Origin: Actinorugispora endophytica | GTDB taxonomy: Bacteria; Actinomycetota; Actinomycetes; Streptosporangiales; Streptosporangiaceae | Length of the DNA: 64,000 bases | Assembly (NCBI RefSeq): GCF_004363075.1 | Contig: NZ_SNYN01000001.1 | Span: 1 to 64,000, forward strand | Direction of reading: 5' to 3' | Shown: positions 53,890 to 62,491 of the stretch, piece after piece | How the letters are laid out: each line of letters starts with the position of its first letter | Numbering within the stretch: position 1 is the stretch's first letter | The notes under the pieces: model-generated | Told to the model about the DNA's origin: nothing | Databases searched by the model: none | The model's input: the letters and a program-made list of their open reading frames with translations, nothing else | Made by a program: the position numbers and the translations under genes

Positions 53890-55413
53890 ATGGAGGCACG
53901 GACCCTGACCGCCACCGACAACACCACCGAACCGCAGGCGACCTTCCGCGAACTCGGTATCACCGACGACATCGCCGACGCCCTCGAAGCCGAGGGAATC
54001 GTCTCGCCCTTCCCCATCCAGACCCTCGCCCTGCCGCTGGCGTTGACCGGGACCGACATCATCGGCCAGGCCCGCACCGGCACCGGCAAGACCTTCGCGT
54101 TCGGCCTGCCCCTGCTGCAGCGCGCACAGGCCGACCCCGGGAGCGCCAGGCGCCCCCGCGCGCTCGTGGTCGTGCCGACCCGCGAACTCGCCATCCAGGT
54201 GGCCGCGGACCTGGCCACCGCCAGCAAGCGCACCGGCGCGCGCATCGTCACCGTCTACGGCGGCCGCGCGTACGAGCCGCAGATCACCGGGCTGAAGAAC
54301 GGCGTGGACATCGTCGTGGGGACGCCCGGCCGCCTGCTCGACCTCGAGGGCCAGCGCCACCTGGACCTGTCCGAGGTCGGCGCACTCGTCCTGGACGAGG
54401 CCGACAAGATGCTCGACCTGGGGTTCCTCCCCGACATCGAGCGCATCCTCAAGGGCATCCCCGAGCAGCGGCAGATCATGCTGTTCTCGGCGACGATGCC
54501 CAGCGAGATCGTGAGCCTGTCGCGCAACTACCTGCGCCGGCCCACCCATGTGCGGGCCAGTGACGACGACTCCGGCCACACCCTGCCCAGCCAGGTCTCC
54601 CAGCACGTCTTCCGCACCCACCAGATGGACAAGCAGGAGATGCTCGCGCGGCTGCTGCAGGCCGAGGGGCGCGGGCTGACCATGGTGTTCTGCCAGACCA
54701 AGCGGGTCTGCGACCAGGTCTCGACCGCGTTGAAGGGGCGTGGCTTCGCGGCCGCCGCCGTGCACGGCGACCTCGGCCAGAGCCAGCGCGAGCGGGCGCT
54801 GCGCGCCTTCCGCAACGGCAAGATCGACGTGCTGGTCGCCACCGACGTCGCCGCGCGCGGGCTCGACGTGGACGACGTGACGCACGTGGTCAACTACGAG
54901 TGCCCCGACGACGAGAAGACCTACACGCACCGGATCGGCCGCACCGGCCGGGCGGGGCGCTCGGGCACCGCCGTGACGTTCATCGACTGGCAGGAGACCG
55001 CCCGCTGGAAGCTGATCAACGGCGCGCTCGGCCTGTCCTTCACCGACCCGGAGGAGACCTACTCCACCTCGGCGCACTTCTTCGAGGCGCTGCGGATCCC
55101 GTCCGGCACCAAGGGCACGCTCGCCAAGGAGCAGCGTGAGCGGGCCGGGATCGAGGCCGAGGAGATCGAGGACATCGGCGAGACCGGCCGCCCGGGCCGC
55201 GGTTCCGACGACGGCGAGCCGTCAGGCCGGAGCCGTTCGCGCACCCGCCGCCGCACCCGCGGCGGAGCCTCCGCCACGACCGCGACCGCCGCCACCGCCG
55301 CGGAGCCCGTCACCGAACCGGCCGCCTCGGCCGACGGGGACAGGCCCGCCCGGAAGCGCACCCGTCGCCGCCGCACCCGCAGCGGTGTCGAGGTCAGGAG
55401 CGACCAGGAGTAG
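53890..55413 (+). CDS. rhlE: DEAD-box ATP-dependent RNA helicase
   Basis: 507 aa. Q motif FRELGITDDIADALEAEGI..PFPIQ, Walker A ARTGTGKT, Ia PTRELA, TPGR, DEAD (VLDEADKMLDLGF), SAT, then helicase C motifs VFCQTKR, ATDVAARGLD and HRIGRTGR. The C-terminal ~90 residues are Arg/Thr/Ala-rich low complexity (RSRTRRRTRGG), typical of RNA-binding tails. It corresponds in position to M. tuberculosis rhlE. ATG 53890 has no clear Shine-Dalgarno; the exact start is uncertain. Confidence 0.92.
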   Translation: MEARTLTATDNTTEPQATFRELGITDDIADALEAEGIVSPFPIQTLALPLALTGTDIIGQARTGTGKTFAFGLPLLQRAQADPGSARRPRALVVVPTRELAIQVAADLATASKRTGARIVTVYGGRAYEPQITGLKNGVDIVVGTPGRLLDLEGQRHLDLSEVGALVLDEADKMLDLGFLPDIERILKGIPEQRQIMLFSATMPSEIVSLSRNYLRRPTHVRASDDDSGHTLPSQVSQHVFRTHQMDKQEMLARLLQAEGRGLTMVFCQTKRVCDQVSTALKGRGFAAAAVHGDLGQSQRERALRAFRNGKIDVLVATDVAARGLDVDDVTHVVNYECPDDEKTYTHRIGRTGRAGRSGTAVTFIDWQETARWKLINGALGLSFTDPEETYSTSAHFFEALRIPSGTKGTLAKEQRERAGIEAEEIEDIGETGRPGRGSDDGEPSGRSRSRTRRRTRGGASATTATAATAAEPVTEPAASADGDRPARKRTRRRRTRSGVEVRSDQE

Positions 55414-55508
55414 TCCGGACCGGGGCCGTCGCGCCCGGCGTCCCCGCGGCGGGGACCCGGTACCGCCGAAGGCCCCTTTCAACGCCTTATCGTCTATGGT
55501 GAACCGAC

Positions 55509-56381
55509 GTGAGTACTCCTCGGTTTCTGACCCTCCCGCCCGGGGTGCGGCGCGTCGACGTCGCCACCCCGCTCGGAACGATCGCCGCCCTGGCGGCCAG
55601 CCCGGCCGCCGGCGGCTGTGAACTGCATTCGGCGGTCCTGGTCCCGGGGTTCACCGGAAGCAAGGAAGACTTCATCCAGATCCTGCAGACGCTGGCCCAG
55701 GCCGGGCGCAGGGTCTACGCGATCGACCTGCCCGGCCAGTACGAGTCTCCCGGCGGCGACGATCCGGACTCCTACTCGTGCGCGTCGCTGGGCCGCGTCG
55801 TCACCGACTTCATCGACGCCGTCGACCAGGGGCCGGTGCACCTGCTCGGGCACTCCTTCGGCGGGCTGGTCACCCGGGAGACCGTGCTGGCGGGCGAGAT
55901 CCCGCTGCTGTCCCACACCCTGATGAGCTCCGGACCCAGCGGCGTGAAGGGCCCGTCCAGGACCGACGCCGAGCAGCTGATGGCCGTACTCGGCGGCTCC
56001 CCCACCCGCGAGCGGATGAACCAGATCTGGTGGGCGCACTTCGAGGAGCCGCAGAAGGCGAGCGGCCTCCCCGAGGAGATCCACGTGTTCCTGCGCGAGC
56101 GGATGCTCGCCAACCACCCGCTGGGCCTGTTCCGCATGGCCGGCGAGGTGACCTCCGCGCCGGACCGGACCGACGAGCTCGCAGCGGTCGACCTGCCCAA
56201 ACTGGTGCTCTACGGAGAAGACGACGCCACCTGGCCGCCCGAGGTGCAGGCCGCCATGGCCAAGCGGCTGGACGCGCACCGCGTGGTCATCCCCGGCGCC
56301 GCCCACTCCCCCGCTGTGGAGGCCCCCGAGACCACCGCGAGCGCCCTCACCAAGTTCTGGAACGCCGCGGAGACCTTCTAG
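55509..56381 (+). CDS. Alpha/beta hydrolase
   Basis: A 290-aa alpha/beta-hydrolase fold protein. Oxyanion block VLVPGFTGSKEDF, nucleophile elbow GHSFGG, catalytic Asp near YGEDDATWPP and His in PGAAHSPAVE. Esterase or peptidase activity is likely; substrate unknown. GTG 55509 lacks a Shine-Dalgarno but TATGGT (55495-55500) lies 8 nt upstream, fitting leaderless expression. It converges with the MBL-like gene across P element 4. Confidence 0.9.
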   Translation: MSTPRFLTLPPGVRRVDVATPLGTIAALAASPAAGGCELHSAVLVPGFTGSKEDFIQILQTLAQAGRRVYAIDLPGQYESPGGDDPDSYSCASLGRVVTDFIDAVDQGPVHLLGHSFGGLVTRETVLAGEIPLLSHTLMSSGPSGVKGPSRTDAEQLMAVLGGSPTRERMNQIWWAHFEEPQKASGLPEEIHVFLRERMLANHPLGLFRMAGEVTSAPDRTDELAAVDLPKLVLYGEDDATWPPEVQAAMAKRLDAHRVVIPGAAHSPAVEAPETTASALTKFWNAAETF

Positions 56382-56415
56382 GGCCCTCGCCCCGAGGTCC
56401 GGCGGACGTCCTCTT

Positions 56416-56482
56416 CCCGCTGGTCTCGACTTTCCCGTGGCCTCGACCGCGTCCGAGGCCCGGAAAGGCCGAGGCCAGCGGG
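56416..56482. repeat. P element 4, imperfect palindrome
   Basis: Arms 56416-56445 and 56454-56482 (CCCGCTGGTCTCGACTTTCC type) with a few mismatches. Between the converging alpha/beta-hydrolase and MBL-like genes. Confidence 0.75.
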
Positions 56483-56522
56483 AAACACCACGGGGCGGCC
56501 GAGCGCCCGCCCCGGCGCCGGG

Positions 56523-57410
56523 TCAGTCTCCGGAGACCCAGGAGTCGAAGTTCTTGCTCTCGGCCCCGACGGTGGTCTCCTCCCCTTGGGAGGGAAGCAC
56601 CCGGGTGTCCTCGGGAAGCGCCAGCAGGACCTCGCCGACGGAGGCGAGCTGGGTGGTGTAGTCCATGTAGCCCTCGCCGACCGTGCCGAGCTCACCGGCG
56701 AGGAGGGTGTCGCCGCTGCACACCACGCCCAGGTCGGCGAAGTAGTAGGACAGGGACCCCGGGGCGGTGCCCGGGGTGGGCAGGATCTCCAGCTCGAAGT
56801 CGCCGATGGTCAGCGTGCCGCCGCCCTCGGCCTCGATCTCGGGGTTGTGCTCGACTCCGTGGACCTTGCGCCAGCGGCGCAGCTCCCGGGGGTGCACGGC
56901 GATGGGCGACTCGTCGCGCTCGGCGACCTCGACCGCGCCCGCGATGTGCGGCTGGTAGCCGTTCGTGCAGGCGACGAGGTAGATCTCGCGGTCGCCCACC
57001 GCCTCCAGGACGGCCTTGGCGTCCGGACCGGGGTTGACGACGACGACGCCGTCCTCGTCGACCTGGACGATCCAGGTGCTGGTGACGACCGAGTGCTCCT
57101 CGCCGTCGACCTCCAGGACCGCGGGGCTCTCGATCCGCTGGACGCGGGAGTCGTCGGCGTCCTCCGCGACGGCCTTCCCGGGACCGTCCTCGGACTCGGC
57201 CTCCTCGGTCCCGGCCGCGTCGCCGGGCTTCTCCCCGGCCCCGCCGGTCTCGGCGGACCCGGCGCCCGTTCCCGCGACCGCGCTCTCGGCGTCCGCCCCG
57301 GTCGTCTCGCCGCCGTCAGCGGCGGTCTCCTCGCCGGCCTCCTCCGCGGCCGTCGAAGCAGTGCCCGCCTCGGCAACGTCCTTCTTGTTGGCCTTCCGCT
57401 TCCAGAACAC
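56523..57410 (-). CDS. MBL-fold protein with lost metal ligands, probable pseudo-enzyme
   Basis: 295 aa. A basic start (VFWKRKANKKD) leads to an acidic Ala/Glu/Gly-rich linker (about residues 10-95), then a metallo-beta-lactamase-like domain. The fold is recognisable (IVQVDEDGVVVVNPGP, PTPGTAPGSLSYYF, VVCSGDTLLAGELG), but HxHxDH reads NGYQPH (150-155) and the His of PGHTPGS is Thr215. Only the last His and the GD Asp (234) remain, so a di-zinc site cannot form normally. GTG 57410 has AAGGG upstream. Confidence 0.72.
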   Translation of the reverse strand: MFWKRKANKKDVAEAGTASTAAEEAGEETAADGGETTGADAESAVAGTGAGSAETGGAGEKPGDAAGTEEAESEDGPGKAVAEDADDSRVQRIESPAVLEVDGEEHSVVTSTWIVQVDEDGVVVVNPGPDAKAVLEAVGDREIYLVACTNGYQPHIAGAVEVAERDESPIAVHPRELRRWRKVHGVEHNPEIEAEGGGTLTIGDFELEILPTPGTAPGSLSYYFADLGVVCSGDTLLAGELGTVGEGYMDYTTQLASVGEVLLALPEDTRVLPSQGEETTVGAESKNFDSWVSGD

Positions 57411-57611
57411 GGTGCCGACCCTTCGATTCGCTTGCGACTCAGAGATTGGTGCGGGCCTATTGTCGCGGTCGGGCGCGCCGGACCGGTACCCGACAGTGCC
57501 GCGAATCACCGCGCACCGGCCCCGAGAAAGCCCGACTACCCGCATCGGGCCAGCTCACGGCAGTTCCGGGCGGAATGGTTAAAAGTACTAGAGAATCCCG
57601 TTCGGCGGCCG

Positions 57612-58472
57612 TCACCCGGCGATGGGGGACGCGCCGGTCGCGGGCGCGACGAGCCGGGCGTAGGCCTCGGGATCAGTGGTCGAGCAGCCCAGCCGGCGCC
57701 CGGTCAGCTCCCCGTGGTCGTCACTGGAGCCGGTGACCACCAGGCCCAGGTCCGCGGCGCGGCCCCGCCACCTCCCGCGTTCGGCTTCGTCGTGGGCGGG
57801 ATGGTCGGCCTCGATCCCGCCGAGCCCGGCCGCGGCCATGCGCTCGACCAGCTCGTCGGGGACCGCGCCGGTGAGCGCGCCCTCGCCGCGCGCCGGGTGC
57901 GCGAGGACGCACACCCCGCCCGCCGTGCGCACGAGCCGCACCGCGCGCACGGGGTCCAGCGCGTACCTCGCCACGTAGGCGGGGCCGCCCGACCCGATCC
58001 ACCGGTCGAACGCGTCCGGGACGTCCTCGGCCGCACCGGCCTCGACGATGGCGCGGGCGATGTGCGGCCGGCCGACGACGTCTCCGCCGTCCACGTCCCC
58101 CGCGATGGCGCGGACCCGCTCCCAGGTGACGGCCACGCCCTCCGCCCGGAGCCGACCGACCATCCCCTCGGCCCGCACGACCCGGTCCCGGCGGACGCGC
58201 TCCAACTCCGCCGCGAGTTCGGGGTGCGCCGGGTCGAACAGGTAGGCCAGCAGATGCACGCTGGCCCCCTCGTGGGCGCAGGACAGCTCCATGCCCGGAA
58301 CCAGCGTGAAACCGCGCGGCAGGCTCGCGGCCGCCTCCGCGTGCCCCGCCACCGTGTCGTGGTCGGTGAGCGCCAGAACGTCGAGTCCGGCCGCGACCGC
58401 GTGCTCGATCACGGCCGCGGGCCGGTCGGTTCCGTCGGACACTGAGCTGTGCGAGTGCAGATCGATGCGCAT
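57612..58472 (-). CDS. PHP-domain phosphoesterase
   Basis: 286 aa. PHP metal motifs: DLHSHSSVSDGT, ALTDHDTVAGH, the Glu in GMELSC, HLLAYLFD, RPHIARA, VLAHPAR and the final TGSSDDHG. Matches the YciV/RNase AM-like group acting on 3',5'-bisphosphates or RNA 5' ends. ATG 58472 has TACGAT (58479-58484, minus) 6 nt upstream and no Shine-Dalgarno, fitting a leaderless start. Its start is 17 nt from the DUF6758 stop, so the genes may also be read through. Confidence 0.9.
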   Translation of the reverse strand: MRIDLHSHSSVSDGTDRPAAVIEHAVAAGLDVLALTDHDTVAGHAEAAASLPRGFTLVPGMELSCAHEGASVHLLAYLFDPAHPELAAELERVRRDRVVRAEGMVGRLRAEGVAVTWERVRAIAGDVDGGDVVGRPHIARAIVEAGAAEDVPDAFDRWIGSGGPAYVARYALDPVRAVRLVRTAGGVCVLAHPARGEGALTGAVPDELVERMAAAGLGGIEADHPAHDEAERGRWRGRAADLGLVVTGSSDDHGELTGRRLGCSTTDPEAYARLVAPATGASPIAG

Positions 58473-58489
58473 CGCCTGATCGTAGGGCG

Positions 58490-59137
58490 TCAGTCGGGGA
58501 CGCGCAGCGCCTCGCTCAGGAACGGGGAGGGTGCGCCGAAGGGGGGTTCGAAGCCGAGTCCGTCGTCGCGCAGGTCGCGCACGGCGTTGATCTCGCACAT
58601 GAGCAGGCCGGTGTCCGCGGGTTGCAGAATGATCCACAGCCAGCTGGCCAGCGCCTCCCCCACGTAGACGGCGCGCTCCTTCCCCCCGTCGACGCTCCAG
58701 AGGTGGATCTCGTGGCCGTCGTGGCGGACCCGCGCGTCGGGTTGCCCCTGGTCGAACCCGTCGCCGGGGTCGGGTCCGTCGAGTCGGGCGATCCGCGTGG
58801 CGAGACCGATACCGGGGTCCTCCGCGACGATCACCATCTCCCCGACGCCGCCCAGCGGCGCCGGGCCGGACAGCGCGACCGCGATGGCGAGCTCGCCGCT
58901 GCGGTCGTCGCCGGCGTCGGCGAAGCCGGTGACGACCCATCCGACGGGCAGCGGCCACGGAATCCAGATGGGCACCTTCGCCGACTTGGCGAGTATCTCC
59001 AGCGAGGCCGTGGCGGGGCTGCGCACACCCCGCAGCGGGGCGACCGGTCCGTGCGCGTCGCACTGCCACGCGCTCGACCACAGGTTCGGTTCGTGGACGG
59101 CGCGCCCGCAACGGGGACACGTGGGAACGGTCTTCAT
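58490..59137 (-). CDS. DUF6758 family protein
   Basis: 215 aa. An N-terminal zinc-ribbon-like CPRCGRAV...WQCDAHGPVAPL is followed by the family block VPIWIPWPLPVGWVVTGFADAGDDRSG, PLGGVGEMVIVAEDPGIGL and LWIILQPADTGLLM. It matches an actinobacterial family adjoining PHP-domain genes; function unknown. ATG 59137 lacks a clear Shine-Dalgarno. Confidence 0.82.
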   Translation of the reverse strand: MKTVPTCPRCGRAVHEPNLWSSAWQCDAHGPVAPLRGVRSPATASLEILAKSAKVPIWIPWPLPVGWVVTGFADAGDDRSGELAIAVALSGPAPLGGVGEMVIVAEDPGIGLATRIARLDGPDPGDGFDQGQPDARVRHDGHEIHLWSVDGGKERAVYVGEALASWLWIILQPADTGLLMCEINAVRDLRDDGLGFEPPFGAPSPFLSEALRVPD

Positions 59138-59184
59138 GGCTAGCGGAGGTGATACCCGAAACACCTGGTGAAAAACCTGGTGCC

Positions 59185-60390
59185 TCAGTCGCGTCCGGGA
59201 GCCGTGCCGCCGTGGGGGGCCTGCGGGACCGCCGTGGCGACGGCCGGGTCGGACGTGCTGCGCCGCAGGCGGCTGCGGCGCGCCATCCACACCACGACCA
59301 GGCAGAACAGTCCCACTTCGATGGCGCTGGCGCTGAATCCCTGCCAGCTGCCGGTGCTGCCCGACGGATCGGGCAGGCCCTCGTAGGCGGAGAAGGCGAA
59401 CGCCGCGACGTTGTGCAGCACGTGCAGCGTGATCGCGGCCTCCAGCCCGCCGGTGTACCAGGTGAGCCAGGCCATGGCCAGGCCGAACAGCGCCACGTCG
59501 GCCATCGCCCAGTCGAGGTAGTCGTGCAGGGCCGCGAAGACCAGGCCGCTCACCAGGATCGACGGGACCGGGCTCGCGAAGAAGCGGTTGGCGGTGGCGG
59601 CGAGGGCCGGTCCGGGCCGCCGCGCACCGGCCCGCAGCCCCGCCCGCCCGGCCGGTGCGGAGCCGTAGGAGCCGATCAGCTGCATGAGGAAGCCCCGGGT
59701 GGCGTACTCCTCGGCCGCGGCCTGGAAGGGCACCAGCAGCACGATCACGGTCATCGCCAGGACGAACTGGCGGGTGCCCGCGTACTCCCCGAGGACCGGC
59801 TCCTCCGGGGCGGTGAGGAGGAGCACCGCGATGAGGTATCCGAAGGAGACCGCGACGCACATCGCGGCCACTCCGGCGCAGCGCAGCAGCCACGACCAGC
59901 GCAGGCGCCCCTCGACCGAGGAGAGCGAGCCGATCCGACGCTTCTGCACGACCCGGACGACGAACATCACCACCGGGGTCATCAGCGCCAGCATGACCAG
60001 TTCGGCCGCGAGGTCCGGCACCGGCGCGCCGAACAGGGCGGCGTCGGAGGGCATGCGCCGGATCACCGCGATCAGCTTGACCACGAAGACCACGAAGACG
60101 CTCAGGGCCAGGACCAGGACGACCGACAGGAACAGCGCCAGCGGCGGCTTCCACCAGTGGTGCCGCTCGGTGCGGGCCATCCGGTGGTACGGGGTGCCGG
60201 GTGGCGGCTCGGCCGTCCGCGGCCTGCGCGCGACGGGCGGCGGTGGCCAGGCCCACACCGCGGCCGGGTCCCCCTGGCCCGCCTGGTGGCCGGGGGGCCA
60301 CGCCCAGGTCTGGGAAGGCTGCGGAACCGGCGACCGCTCCTGCCGGTCAGGATCGGACGGCCAAGGCGGTGGTGGCGGCGCATTTCCCAT
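59185..60390 (-). CDS. CPBP family intramembrane metalloprotease
   Basis: 401 aa. A Pro/Trp-rich cytoplasmic N-terminus (~75 residues, repeats of WAWPP) precedes about eight membrane helices. CPBP motifs: AAEEYATRGFL (EExxxR), FAALHDYLDWA (His) and LHVLHNVAAF. This CAAX-protease-like family may process peptides or act as a scaffold. ATG 60390 lies about 10 nt after TAGTGT. Divergent from mrp. Confidence 0.9.
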   Translation of the reverse strand: MGNAPPPPPWPSDPDRQERSPVPQPSQTWAWPPGHQAGQGDPAAVWAWPPPPVARRPRTAEPPPGTPYHRMARTERHHWWKPPLALFLSVVLVLALSVFVVFVVKLIAVIRRMPSDAALFGAPVPDLAAELVMLALMTPVVMFVVRVVQKRRIGSLSSVEGRLRWSWLLRCAGVAAMCVAVSFGYLIAVLLLTAPEEPVLGEYAGTRQFVLAMTVIVLLVPFQAAAEEYATRGFLMQLIGSYGSAPAGRAGLRAGARRPGPALAATANRFFASPVPSILVSGLVFAALHDYLDWAMADVALFGLAMAWLTWYTGGLEAAITLHVLHNVAAFAFSAYEGLPDPSGSTGSWQGFSASAIEVGLFCLVVVWMARRSRLRRSTSDPAVATAVPQAPHGGTAPGRD

Positions 60391-60576
60391 CGTTCGTCCG
60401 ACACTACTAGCCGGTCATGTATTGGCCGCGTTAAGAACGCACACCGCCGGATCATGTTCTCGACCAGCGAACCCGCCTGCGGCGGCGGCTCGGGCGCGCC
60501 TCCCCGCGACCGTTTCCCGAGGGCGGGCCGGGGGCTACTGCGCGGTTCACGCCCGGGCTTTCGTACCATGGGATAC

Positions 60577-61716
60577 ATGTCCTCCACACCCACCACCGAG
60601 CAGGTGAACGCGGCTCTGGCGACCGTCCAGGACCCGGAGATCCACCGTCCCCTCACCGAACTCGACATGGTCAAGAGCGTCGAGATCAGCGCCGACGGCG
60701 CGGTCTCCGTCGGCATCTACCTCACGGTGGCCGGTTGTCCCATGCGCGGCCGCATCGAGAAGGACGTCTCCGCGGCGGTCGGCAAGGTGCCCGGCGTCAC
60801 CGGTGTGACGGTCGACCTCGACGTGATGAGCGAGGACCAGCGCAAGGCGCTGCAGACGAAGCTGCGCGGCGGGCAGGCCGAGAAGGAGATCCCGTTCGCC
60901 AAGCCGAACTCGCTGACCAAGGTGTTCGCGGTCGCGTCCGGCAAGGGCGGTGTCGGCAAGTCCTCGGTCACGGTGAACCTGGCCGCCGCCATGGCCGCCC
61001 AGGGCCACAAGGTGGGGGTCGTGGACGCCGACATCTACGGCCACTCCGTGCCCCGGATGCTGGGCGCGGACGACCGCCCGACCAAGGTCGAGGACATGAT
61101 CCTGCCCCCGACCGCGCACGGCATCAAGGTCATCTCCGTGGGCATGTTCACCCAGGGCAACCAGCCCGTCGTGTGGCGCGGCCCGATGCTGCACCGGGCC
61201 CTCCAGCAGTTCCTGGCCGACGTCTTCTGGGGCGACCTGGACGTGCTGCTGATGGACCTCCCTCCGGGCACCGGCGACATCGCCATCTCCGTGGCGCAGC
61301 TGCTGCCGAACGCGGAGATCCTCGTGGTGACCACTCCGCAGCAGGCCGCCGCCGAGGTCGCCGAGCGTGCCGGGGCGATCTCCGCGCAGACCCATCAGCG
61401 GGTCGCGGGCGTGATCGAGAACATGTCCTACTACCAGGCGCCCGGCAGCGACGAGCGCACCTACCTGTTCGGCGAGGGCGGCGGCCAGGTCGTCTGCGAC
61501 GGGCTGACCAAGTCCCTGGGGACCAGGGTTCCGCTGCTGGGCCAGATCCCGCTCGAGGTGGGGCTGCGCGAGGGCGGCGACTCCGGCACCCCGTTCGTGC
61601 TGAGCGACCCCGACAGCGAGGCGGGCAAGGTGCTGCGGTCCATCGCCGAGGAGCTCGTCGGCAAGCCGCGCGGGCTGTCCGGGATGATGCTGGGCATCAG
61701 CCCGGCCCGCCGGTGA
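60577..61716 (+). CDS. mrp: Mrp/NBP35-type Fe-S cluster carrier ATPase
   Basis: 379 aa. N-terminal MIP18/DUF59 domain (ALATVQDPEIHRPLTELDMV), then a P-loop NTPase with deviant Walker A SGKGGVGKSS, VDADIYGHSVPRML, LLMDLPPGTGDIAI and VTTPQQAAAEVAERA. It transfers Fe-S clusters. The CxxC seen in many Mrp proteins near the ENMSY block is absent (ENMSYYQAPGSDER). ATG 60577 has TACCAT (60564-60569) 7 nt upstream, a leaderless pattern; ATG 60568 is the alternative. Confidence 0.93.
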   Translation: MSSTPTTEQVNAALATVQDPEIHRPLTELDMVKSVEISADGAVSVGIYLTVAGCPMRGRIEKDVSAAVGKVPGVTGVTVDLDVMSEDQRKALQTKLRGGQAEKEIPFAKPNSLTKVFAVASGKGGVGKSSVTVNLAAAMAAQGHKVGVVDADIYGHSVPRMLGADDRPTKVEDMILPPTAHGIKVISVGMFTQGNQPVVWRGPMLHRALQQFLADVFWGDLDVLLMDLPPGTGDIAISVAQLLPNAEILVVTTPQQAAAEVAERAGAISAQTHQRVAGVIENMSYYQAPGSDERTYLFGEGGGQVVCDGLTKSLGTRVPLLGQIPLEVGLREGGDSGTPFVLSDPDSEAGKVLRSIAEELVGKPRGLSGMMLGISPARR

Positions 61717-61726
61717 CGGCGCGGAG

Positions 61727-62185
61727 GTGAGCGGTACCGCGGCGCGCTACGCCGACTGGCTCGCGGTGGCCGTCGAGGAGGCCCGGGCCGGCCGGGCCGA
61801 GGGCGGCGTCCCGATCGGGGCCGCCCTCGTCGGACGCGACGGCCGGGTGCTGGGGCGCGGGCACAACCGCAGGGTCCAGGACGGCGACCCGTCAGCGCAC
61901 GGCGAGACCGCGGCGTTCCGCGCCGCGGGCCGCCAGCGCTCCTACACCGGGACGACGATGGTCACCACGCTCTCGCCGTGCTGGTACTGCAGCGGGCTGG
62001 TCCGCCAGTTCGGCATCTCGCGCGTGGTGGTCGGCGAGGCCCGCACCTTCCACGGCGGCCACGACTGGCTGGCCGAGCACGGCGTGGAGGTCGTCCTGCT
62101 GGACGACCCCGGGTGCGTGCGGATGATGACCGACTTCATCGCGGCCGAACCCGCCCTGTGGAACGAGGACATCGGCGTGGACTAG
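61727..62185 (+). CDS. Cytidine/cytosine deaminase-like nucleoside deaminase
   Basis: 152 aa. Zinc site HGETAA (His and catalytic Glu) and SPCWYCSG (two Cys) define the CDA fold; GGVPIGAALVGRDGRVLGRGHNRRVQ resembles fungal-type cytosine deaminase and guanine deaminase relatives. Substrate undetermined. GTG 61727 is 10 nt after the mrp stop, so the pair is likely an operon. Its TAG stop is followed by E element copy 4 after 5 nt. Confidence 0.88.
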   Translation: MSGTAARYADWLAVAVEEARAGRAEGGVPIGAALVGRDGRVLGRGHNRRVQDGDPSAHGETAAFRAAGRQRSYTGTTMVTTLSPCWYCSGLVRQFGISRVVVGEARTFHGGHDWLAEHGVEVVLLDDPGCVRMMTDFIAAEPALWNEDIGVD

Positions 62186-62190
62186 GGAGG

Positions 62191-62437
62191 CTCCGGCGCG
62201 GGGATGGTTCGGCGTGCCGGAGCTTCGGGTGGGTCTTTCGGCCGCACGCCACGCGGATCGCGAGGTCACGGCGGGCAGCGACGTCGGGTGAGGGTCGAGG
62301 CCGCGCCCATGACGTCCGTCGCGTGAGGGTTTTGTTGACGGTCGTGGGCTTTTCCGCCCTTCCCGACCCCGAAACGGGCAGAAAGCCCACGACCGTCAAC
62401 AAAACCACCGGTGCCCGAATTCACCCCCGCGCCGGAG
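62191..62437 (+). repeat. E element copy 4
   Basis: 247 bp with terminal repeats at 62191-62206 (CTCCGGCGCGGGGATG) and 62422-62437. Hairpin at 62334-62400 with near-perfect GTTGACGGTCGTGGGC arms. It follows the deaminase TAG stop by 5 nt and is followed by P element 5 before the opposing HtrA-like gene. Confidence 0.85.
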
Positions 62438-62491
62438 CCTCCCTCGTGTTCCGCGCCCGAGGCCCGGTGGGCGGTTCGCCGGTGCCCGTTT

